A stretch of 64,000 nucleotides of DNA from Neoscytalidium dimidiatum (taxonomy: Eukaryota > Ascomycota > Dothideomycetes > Botryosphaeriales > Botryosphaeriaceae), in assembly GCA_037367355.1 (NCBI GenBank), contig CM074703.1, positions 1,550,001-1,614,000 on the forward strand, written 5' to 3'. The first letter of the stretch is position 1. Each line of letters begins with the position of its first letter. The position numbers and the translations under genes were made by a program. The notes beneath the pieces are model-generated. The model worked only from the letters and a program-made list of their open reading frames with translations. It ran no database searches and was not told where the DNA came from. Positions 56,763 to 64,000 of the stretch are shown piece by piece.

Positions 56763-58097
56763 ATGTCTGCTCGTACTGCGATCCAGAGGCCAGTGCTAGG
56801 ACGTAGCCTTTTCCGTTCTTCCCCGCAACCTCAATGCCTCTCGGTCCGGAGGCTTGCAACGGTGGTGGACGACGGCGCTTCAACCATGCCTCCAGGACAC
56901 AAGGCTACCATTGGCCATCTCAAGACTTTCACATTGCCGGAAACTCTCACCGGTAGCGACTCAGACAAGGCACTCGGCAAGAGCATGATCGACGCCTGGA
57001 AGAGGGACGGTATCCTTCAGATATCTATGGACCCCATCAACCGCAGACTCGCCGATGCCGCATTCCTGTGCAGCAAAAAGTTCTTCAGCCTACCTTAAAA
57101 GCAGAAGGCCTCTTGCTTGGACGACCAGTCATTTGCAGGCTACATTGCCTCCGGAGAGGAGCTCACGGACAACATCGCCGACTACAGTGAGATCTTCACC
57201 GTGACCAAGGATCTCCCTTTGTCCGATCCCCGCGTCCAGCAGAAGTGGCCGTGCCACGGTCCGTGCCCTTGGCCTTTCGGCCAGATGAAGACGGTCATGC
57301 AAGCATACATGGATTACCTCGGAGAGAGTGGCGAGAAGATGCTGCAGCTGATAGCGTGGGGTCTCGGCATGAAGGACGGAAATGCCTTGACGAGGTACAC
57401 CCAGGATGGCTGGCACCACATGCGCATCCTACGCTTCCCGGAGCGTAACAATGTCAACGGCAAGGGCAAGGATGGCCGTGGCATTGGCTCTCATACTGAC
57501 TACGGCCTTCTCGTCATTGCTGCCCAGGATGACGTCGGTGGTCTTTTCATCCGTCCCCCGATTGAGGGCGAAACATACGCCAACTGGAAAGAGAGCGCAG
57601 CTGGAAAGCACGAGGATGCCGATGGTTGGGTTTATGTACCCCCTGTACCGGACGTCTTCACCGTCTTCCCTGTAAGTAAATCTATCCCGACTATTAGAAG
57701 CCAACCTCTAACAAATGTACAGGGCGACATGATGCAGTACATCACCAACTCCTACCTTCCGTCTACCCCCCACAAGGTCGGACTGAACACTCGCGAACGC
57801 TTTGCCTTCGCTTACTTTCACGAGCCGAACTTCTCTTCTGTCATGAAGCCTCTGCCAGGTTTCCAAGCTGGCCAAGAGCCAACGGAGGGAATCCACTACG
57901 GCACTCACTTCACCAACATGTTCATGCGCAACTACCCGAAGAGGATAACTGCGGACAGGATAAGGGCTGAGGGGAGGATGGCGATGCTGGAGTCTCCCAA
58001 CCTGCGCTGGAAAGACACCCCGAGTATGAATTATCGCGCTATCGCTGATTCTTCTCTTTTCGCTTCCTCGACCACTGAGCAGAGAGTTTCTGCATAA
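56763..58097 (+). pseudogene. Ethylene-forming-enzyme-like 2OG-Fe(II) oxygenase with in-frame stop
   Basis: Two exons, 56763-57671 and 57723-58097, around a 51-nt intron (a multiple of three with no stop, so easily misread as coding); 427 codons. It is a 2-oxoglutarate/Fe(II) dioxygenase of the isopenicillin-N-synthase-like/EFE group. Signatures: AGYIASGEE, DYSEIFTV, WPCHGPCPWP, LTRYTQDGWHHMRILRFPE, the Fe ligands His and Asp in GSHTDYGLL, a later His in STPHKVG and the 2OG-binding Arg in NTRERFAFAYF. The N-terminus is Arg-rich and could be a mitochondrial presequence. Codon 112 (57096-57098) is TAA, lying between FFSLP and KQKASC with the frame unchanged on both sides. No GT-AG pair can remove it. 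All catalytic residues lie downstream, so a normally translated product would be inactive. Confidence 0.82.
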
Positions 58098-59798
58098 AGG
58101 TCTTATGTCTCCTTTCATGACTTGATAGCCAAGTAGGAAATACAAATTCAAATGAAAGTCCACGTACCGTGCGCGCATGCCGTGTTAATTGCAGTCTGTC
58201 AAGATAGAGAGATAGATAACAACGGATCAAGCTCGGAAACTTGGGGCATGTGAGCCCTCAGGCGTTAGCAGAGACATAGACTGCGGCATTTATTCATATC
58301 TCGATGTATTGGTGCTTTCAAGCCATATTTGAGAAGAAGCTCGATAGTACTCCTAGCTCACGACGACTCGTCTTCGTCTAAATAATTTCGCAGGCGGTGT
58401 CAATCCTGGAAACCTGACATATCTGTAGTCCACAATCCTCAGTGTATATTTTCTCCATTTGATGTACGTGGAACCCTAGCAAGAAGATGCTTTTGATATT
58501 CACGGGGTCATGCCGACTCCTCGCCAGTTGATGGACTGTTCCGGGGCTCCGCAGTGTCTTATAGTAGTAACTCGCCAGGTCGTCGTTAAGCGAAGATGGA
58601 AAATGCCTCTCGAGGGGCTTCTAAGTTGCCTAATATCCGCGTTGGGAGCAAAGGAGGCAAGCATAAGCTCGACAACTAATGACAAGAAATATTTTTGACC
58701 AAATTGACAATGTGACCTCTGCTGACAACGTGCGAATGGCTGTTTGTATGAGATGCAGACAGGGCGTTGGGCCCTGGAGAGGATCCCTCGTAACCCCACC
58801 CAAAATACCCCACCGATCACCACGATCCTTGTACTTCTTGTACGCTATCCCAGAAAACCTTCGCACTCGATCATGACTAGCCTGTGGAAATCATCCAGTT
58901 CGCTTTGCAGCGCGGTTGTCCAGAAGTCTGACTTTGCCTTGTAGCGGGTCAAGTTGAAGATCCATAGCCCAAAGCCGTTAGTGAGCGGATGAGACGTCTG
59001 GGCTTGTAGTAGCAGAAGGAGAAATCAAGAAGACAGTCCAGGTACGAAAGTACGTAATGAGACCTCTGCTGCATTGAAAGGGATGAGAATTCACCGGGGG
59101 GCGCGTTAGGTCAAATTCGTTGCGCTTGGTCGTTCCTTGTAGTCTCCTTGGAGAAGAACGTTGTTATGGCAGCTTAGTGGAATTGTGATGGCATAAAGGC
59201 CATCGACTGAGCTAGTCCTGGACATATGCTGCGCCGTAACGTTAACGGAAAGAGGGCACAATGGCTCTTGTTCTTAGCAAATCCCTGAAACCCGACGCAG
59301 CGGCGAGCTGATAGAAGCGGTCGTTGTGCAGGGAGACGGCTACCTCTCGAACATCAGGCCTGCAGGAGAGACTAATGCAGCCCGTCGAGCGGCGGCGTTC
59401 CGCAGCATTTACTACCCGATAAATTAACAGCTGCAGCGATGTTACACCGAGAGTTGGGTGTACTGTAAGCTGGCTCCCGTTCCATCGCCCTTTCATGGCT
59501 TGTTCCGCAGAGCATTCGGTCGTAATAAAATCGGCGGGCACAGATTTGCGGGCAGTCTCGGCGAGTATCCATGACCGTCGGGATTGCTGTTGCCACAGAG
59601 GCAGGATTTTGCGCACATGCAGCGGAAGGGAGGGCGAAGGCGCACGACAAAGCTTATTTAGCGGCTAATGACGTGGAAAAGCGGCCCCACTATTGTAGGA
59701 TTACTTTTGGCCTCCGCCGATACCGAGACTTCAACACCTCCCCGAAGCCGAGCCTCCCCTCCACATGCCTGATCAAGAACGGATCCTATCAGAAAGCC
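58098..59798. other. 1.7-kb intergenic region, no gene seen
   Basis: Contains only short overlapping open frames on both strands. The right end is the promoter of the Zn2Cys6 gene. Confidence 0.6.
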
Positions 59799-61984
59799 AT
59801 GTCGAAGCGCCCTCATCCAACCGAAGATGATGTCAAGAGGATACTCGCTGCTAAAAAGCGGGACCGCGGCAAGGGTGCCTGCTACCCCTGCAACCAGCGG
59901 AAAGTTAAATGTGATATGAAGTGAGTGATGTTGAAACGCCTACGTGCTCTGGCAGCTGCTTATGCCGTCATCGGTAGCAAACCTTGCGGGACGTGTTTGA
60001 AGAGAAACCACCCAGACATCTGCATCTATAGTCAAGATGCCAACCGCTCAAGGGCTGAGCACCAGAGCCGAAACACGACTCAACCCTCTTCTCCAGCCTC
60101 AGAAAGTCCTGCGCTCGCTGCAACAGAGGTGGATTCAGGTGATGTTGCGTCCAATTCGACATCGTTCTTAGGCGAAAACTCTACAGCTGCTTATCTCCGT
60201 CGAATGGGAGGAATGGAGAGCCCAATTACCGGAGACATTGCACCCGTCCTGGGATTACGCAACGAGCTTGGCTCGTATCCTTTCATCAATGCCGAGACAG
60301 CAGATGAGAATAGCCGTGAACTGGCCAAACTGTTCCCAAATCACCAGGAGATCCTCAGCTTTTATCACTTTTACCGCGCAGTTTCTTTTCCCCTCGATCC
60401 TATCATCGTGGACATTGAAGATTTCGAGATCTATCTCTACGATTTCTTAGAGAGCATCGCGGGTAGTAATGCGAGCTCGAAGAGAATTATACATGAAAAG
60501 GACGACGCAGCACAAACAGCCCTCCTGTTGGCTACACTGTCTGTTGGAGCACAATTCTCCAACCAGGATCATCGAGCTAGACGAAAGATCTCCAGAGACT
60601 TCGGTATGATACCGTCGAGCCACATTTTAATTCCTCTGCTGATTTTTCCCGACCAGCAAAACGCTCGTTTCATGCATTAAGGCTAGCCAATTTCCTCCTC
60701 CGCCCACTCGTGCCTAGCCTCCAGGCTCTGCTCATTCTCGGCACTTTCTTACAGAATGACGGTTCGCTTTCTTCGTTCGTCCGTTATTGCCGGCTTTGTT
60801 AACGAAGTCCGTTATGCAGGGAATTCTGATGCGGCGTGGGCTTTGCTCGGCACGACAATGAGACTCGCGCAGAGCCTCGGGCTTCATTCCGATAGGGGCG
60901 GGTCCGAGTCCGGGTCTGAGTCCACGACCGAACAACGAAAGCTGACGGGCCAGAGACTTTGGTGAGGAATAATTTCAAAAGCATGATATAAAACATACTT
61001 ATCTATGCATAGGATGATGATTGTTCAACAAGATTGCATTCTGTCTCTCTGCTACGACCGACCGACAGCCACGGCTTACATGCCCTTCGTAACTGGCAAT
61101 AACGCCTCCACTACTGACTCGCTGAGCTATCAAGAAAGCATGTGGCAAATTACTAAGCTAGGACTGCGGCTCCTGGCAACGCGTGCTTTCGATGTAGATG
61201 TGAACAACCTACGACAGCACCTTCGTGGTCTGCATGAGCTGTTGCCAAAAGCGGCAAAGCATCTTCAGAGCAGGGAAGAATGTAGGACATTGCAGGAACG
61301 GATCCAGTATTCCCTCTTCTCTCTGCACCGGTCCTTTGTGGCAGCAACGATTTGCCGACCGACCTTCCGAAGTTCCTATCGTACCAATCAAGATCCTGCG
61401 ATACTGGATATGTTATTGATTGGCAAGAATGCTCTTGCTGATATCCTCACCTATTTTCTAGATTTACATGCTCTAACTGTGTACGCTATTCGTTCATGGG
61501 TTTGCGTTCACGAAGCCATCAGCTCCGCCTTACTCCTAGCAATCCTCGGAGAAACTCGAAAGTCTAGTTCTCTGAATGAGATGCAGAATAGGCTTATTAC
61601 CGTTCTTCTTTCCCACTCCCAGGACGAGTCTCCCGGGGAAAATGATAATACCCTCACGTCATCGCACCTCAACGCCTTGAAGGCCTTACAGAGCCTTGCC
61701 CAGGAACCTTCGGCCATGGTACCCCCAGAGATATCCGCTTCTGAAACTCATCCACAGAACGGACCTGTCGATCCGGTTGTTCCGCAATATGACCAGCGAG
61801 TTGGCGAGGAAGCCGACGCGGCATTCAACTTGTGGCCGACGGACCTCTCACCAACAGCCTTCTTAGACTCGATCATCTGGGGTGCGTCGTGCTCTCTTAA
61901 CGGCGCGAGCCGGAGCTAACTTTCCCAGACAAATCAGCCGCAGAAAACGATACCGCGTTCCTGCGGTTCGAGTTTGGAGGCTGA
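59799..61984 (+). CDS. Zn2Cys6 transcription factor next to PAD1/FDC1, SdrA-like by position
   Basis: Six exons, 59799-59920, 59978-60603, 60657-60761, 60820-60961, 61013-61881 and 61929-61984 (introns 47-58 nt), giving 639 residues. The N-terminal zinc cluster has Cys28, 31, 38, 44, 47 and 56 (C-x2-C-x6-C-x5-C-x2-C-x8-C), with intron 1 inside it. The fungal_trans region holds LQALLILGTFLQN, then AAWALLGTTMRLAQSLGLH across intron 3. The last exon is only 56 nt and ends FLRFEFGG. An in-frame ATG at 59571 could add 76 residues, but the downstream start fits the family better. The stop is 41 bp from the stop of the convergent flavin prenyltransferase. In Aspergillus niger the regulator SdrA sits between padA1 and the decarboxylase gene; this neighbourhood suggests the same role. 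Confidence 0.9.
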
Positions 61985-62025
61985 TGAATGCGGCCCATGA
62001 TCCCCGCCGTCCACTCCGCACTACC

Positions 62026-62757
62026 TCAGCGCTTCCGCATGCCCTCCCACCGCTCGAAGCTCCCGACATGAATCCCCAACGAGTCCAACATCCTCCCCAC
62101 GCTCTGATCCACCAGGTCCTCGATCGACTTCGGCCTGGTGTAGAACGCCGGCACGGGCGGGAAGATGGTCGCGCCGGCGCGCTGCAGAAACGCCATGTTA
62201 TCCAGATGCACCGCGCTGAGCGGCGTCTCGCGCACGACGAGGACGAGCTTGCGCTGCTCCTTCAGGCACACGTCGGCGGAGCGCGAGATCAGGTCGTCGC
62301 AGTAGCCCGCGCGCACCGCCGCCAGCGTCTTCATCGAGCACGGCACCACGATCATGCCGTCGTGCAGGAAGGATCCCGAAGAGGGCGGCGCTGCCATGTC
62401 CTTCATTGCGTAGGATCTGGTGGCCAGCGATTGCACGTGCTCCCAGGAGAGGTCGGTCTCGTACTTCATGGTTGCGAGCGCCCATTTCGAGAGGATTAGG
62501 TGCGTTTCGATGTCCAGCTGCCGCAGGATTTCGAGAAGCCGGATGGAGAAGACGGTGCCTGTGGCGCCGGTAACACCGACGACAATGCGGGGATTGCGTT
62601 GGACGATAGGGAAGGTTGCTGACTTTGTGATGGGGCTGTTGGAGGAGTCGGAATGTGTTGTTCTCCGCGCGGGGAGTGCCGTGTATAACGAAGAAGTGAT
62701 GCAATATGATGCCTTGCTCAAAGAGGATCTTGATAGTATCTGCGGTAGGGAATGCAT
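62026..62757 (-). CDS. padA: Flavin prenyltransferase, PAD1/UbiX family
   Basis: Single exon, 243 residues. UbiX/PAD1 enzymes attach a dimethylallyl group to reduced FMN, making prenylated FMN, the cofactor of UbiD/FDC1 decarboxylases. Family motifs: RIVVGVTGATGTVFSIRLLE near residue 70, the Trp-Ala-Leu-Ala block, VPCSMKTLAAVRAGYCDDLI, ADVCLKEQRKLVLVVRETPL and HLDNMAFLQRAGATIFPPVP. The first 60 residues are Ser/Arg-rich without acidic residues until after residue 45, consistent with a mitochondrial presequence as in yeast Pad1. The frame is open further upstream, but without an ATG; 62757 is the first ATG. It is divergent from the FDC1 gene and convergent with the regulator. Confidence 0.95.
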   Translation of the reverse strand: MHSLPQILSRSSLSKASYCITSSLYTALPARRTTHSDSSNSPITKSATFPIVQRNPRIVVGVTGATGTVFSIRLLEILRQLDIETHLILSKWALATMKYETDLSWEHVQSLATRSYAMKDMAAPPSSGSFLHDGMIVVPCSMKTLAAVRAGYCDDLISRSADVCLKEQRKLVLVVRETPLSAVHLDNMAFLQRAGATIFPPVPAFYTRPKSIEDLVDQSVGRMLDSLGIHVGSFERWEGMRKR

Positions 62758-63220
62758 CTCGGAATGGGTTAAATGGCTGCTGGATGGAAGCGAAGTGAAG
62801 TTGTGCTTTTCAGGAACAAAACAGCGGTGAAGGCTGATACAGATATCGAACACTGTAGTCTTCGATACGAATCCATACGGCTTATCGGTGGCTATGTGGG
62901 CCTTATGAGCTTAAGCAAAGAGCAACGCAGTTCTATCCGGCCCTCCTTTGCAGCGACATTTTCTTAGCCGATGCCGATGCCGCTCCCGAAACCGAAGGGG
63001 CCGAGAGCCCGACGAGAGCCCAAGCATCACCAGCAGTCTGACAACGCTGCTGATCAAGCTTCCATAACCCAAAGTATCTCCTGATAGCATGGAATCTGCC
63101 GGCCGAACTGACTCTCATGCATAGTGTAGCTCGTGTTTGCGGGTTCACGCTATCTGTGTATAAAGCGTCCTCGGCGTCCAGTAGCTTCGATCAAAGCACG
63201 GCCAAGTCCCGCTACAGTTC
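62758..63220. promoter_or_regulatory. Shared divergent promoter of PAD1 and FDC1 genes
   Basis: 463 bp between the two start codons. A TATAAA at 63159-63164 lies 57 bp upstream of the FDC1 start. Co-regulation is expected because the two products work together; no palindromic CGG-type regulator site stands out to me. Confidence 0.55.
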
Positions 63221-64000
63221 ATGATGCTCTCTCGACTCGCAAATACCGCTTCTAAAACCATCAAAAGGCCGCTGAGCAGGGTGGCGTATTCTTCAGTCCG
63301 ATGCCAGCATGGCTCCGCCCAGGACCTCCCCCACATGAACTTCCGCTCCTTCGTCGAAGCCCTCAAAGAAGACGGTGATATCGCCGAGATCAACGCCGAG
63401 AAAGACCCAAACCTCGAAGTCTCAGCAATTATCCGTCGATCCTGCGAGACAGACGACAAAGCACCGCTCTTCAACAACGTCAAGGGCGCTAAGAACGGCC
63501 TCTTCCGCATCCTCGGTGGGCCCGGTTCCCTCCGCAATGCTTCGAAAGGGAAATATGGAAGGTTGGCAAGACACTTGGCACTACCGCCTGATGCTGGGAT
63601 GAAGGAGATCCTCGATAAGATGCTCTCCGCGAAGGGTTCCCCGCCCAAGCCACCGCAAGTGGTGTCGACGGGGCCTTGCAAGGAGAACAAGATCACGGGC
63701 AATGACATCGACCTCGACGCGCTGCCAACGCCCTTGATCCACAAGAGCGACGGCGGCAAATATATCCAGACGTACGGCATGCACATCGTGCAGTCGCCGG
63801 ACGGCAAGTGGACCAACTGGTCGATCGCCCGCGCCATGGTCTACGACAAGCGCCACCTCGTCGGCCTCGTCATCGAGCCGCAGCACATCTGGCAGATCCA
63901 CCAGATTTGGAAGAAGGAAGGGAAGGACGTCCCGTGGGCGCTCGCCTTCGGCGTCCCGCCTGCCGCCATTATGGCGTCCAGCATGCCGCTGCCGGACGGC
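63221..64000 (+). CDS. fdcA: Ferulate/cinnamate decarboxylase FDC1 (UbiD family), cut by window end
   Basis: The first 260 codons of an intronless frame that runs off the window; the family is about 500 residues. FDC1 uses prenylated FMN from PAD1 to decarboxylate cinnamic, ferulic, coumaric or sorbic acid to the alkene. Two tandem ATGs begin at 63221 and 63224. The first 30 residues are Arg/Ser/Lys-rich with no acidic residue, a likely mitochondrial presequence. UbiD blocks seen: [83 protein letters not shown] and [20 protein letters not shown]. Arg204 (SIARAM) aligns with the active-site Arg173 of A. niger Fdc1, allowing for the presequence. The two catalytic Glu residues lie beyond the window. 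Confidence 0.95.
   Translation, partial: MMLSRLANTASKTIKRPLSRVAYSSVRCQHGSAQDLPHMNFRSFVEALKEDGDIAEINAEKDPNLEVSAIIRRSCETDDKAPLFNNVKGAKNGLFRILGGPGSLRNASKGKYGRLARHLALPPDAGMKEILDKMLSAKGSPPKPPQVVSTGPCKENKITGNDIDLDALPTPLIHKSDGGKYIQTYGMHIVQSPDGKWTNWSIARAMVYDKRHLVGLVIEPQHIWQIHQIWKKEGKDVPWALAFGVPPAAIMASSMPLPDG

Noticed and set aside
59571..59798. Upstream in-frame ATG extending the Zn2Cys6 regulator by 76 residues
   Set aside because: The extension has unusual composition, and the zinc cluster 28 residues after the downstream ATG is the usual placement; kept as an alternative only.
1..64000. CRISPR arrays, prokaryotic operons, ribosome binding sites, transposases
   Set aside because: The window is clearly fungal nuclear DNA with spliced genes; the repeats seen are microsatellites and inverted repeats without spacers or transposase genes.

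Overview
This is nuclear DNA of a filamentous ascomycete (Pezizomycotina; I lean to Dothideomycetes, but that is inference). The evidence is short GT-AG introns (mostly 47-80 nt) with CTGAC/CTAAC branch sites, a LaeA regulator, a HET-domain protein, a UstYa/DUF3328 protein, Zn2Cys6 regulators, and CT-rich leaders and microsatellites. No rRNA, tRNA, CRISPR array, transposase or viral gene is recognisable. Gene models below are spliced by eye; each joins in frame unless stated.

Layout. 0-13.4 kb: a fungal protein with CWxLC helical repeats (+), a 4 kb gap, a mitochondrial short/branched-chain acyl-CoA dehydrogenase (-), and laeA (-, seven exons). 13.4-25.7 kb: a gene-poor, GC-rich stretch with microsatellites, a near-perfect 24-bp inverted repeat and some possibly decayed coding patches. 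25.7-30.5 kb: a Zn2Cys6 regulator (-) divergent from L-rhamnonate dehydratase (+). 31.6-45.5 kb: housekeeping-type and unknown fungal genes, including a large polyQ protein, a 302-residue conserved protein, a HET protein, a 208-residue small protein, an RRM-like protein and a 542-residue protein. 46-64 kb: an accessory metabolic region with a SABATH-type carboxyl methyltransferase, a FAD oxidoreductase fused to a Rieske domain, an aquaglyceroporin with an unusual NPA-L motif, a UstYa-like oxidase, a frameshifted arrestin, an ethylene-forming-enzyme-like 2OG oxygenase with an in-frame stop, and a compact trio of Zn2Cys6 regulator, flavin prenyltransferase (PAD1/UbiX) and ferulate/cinnamate decarboxylase (FDC1/UbiD, cut by the window end).

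How they fit together. The last three genes form a functional unit: PAD1/UbiX makes the prenylated flavin that FDC1/UbiD needs to decarboxylate cinnamic, ferulic or sorbic acid, and the adjacent regulator is placed like SdrA in Aspergillus niger. The rest of the 46-58 kb region (methyltransferase, oxidases, channel, UstYa) looks like a catabolic or secondary-metabolite neighbourhood, but no backbone synthase or obvious precursor peptide gene is visible. Two of its genes carry lesions, so part of it may be decaying.
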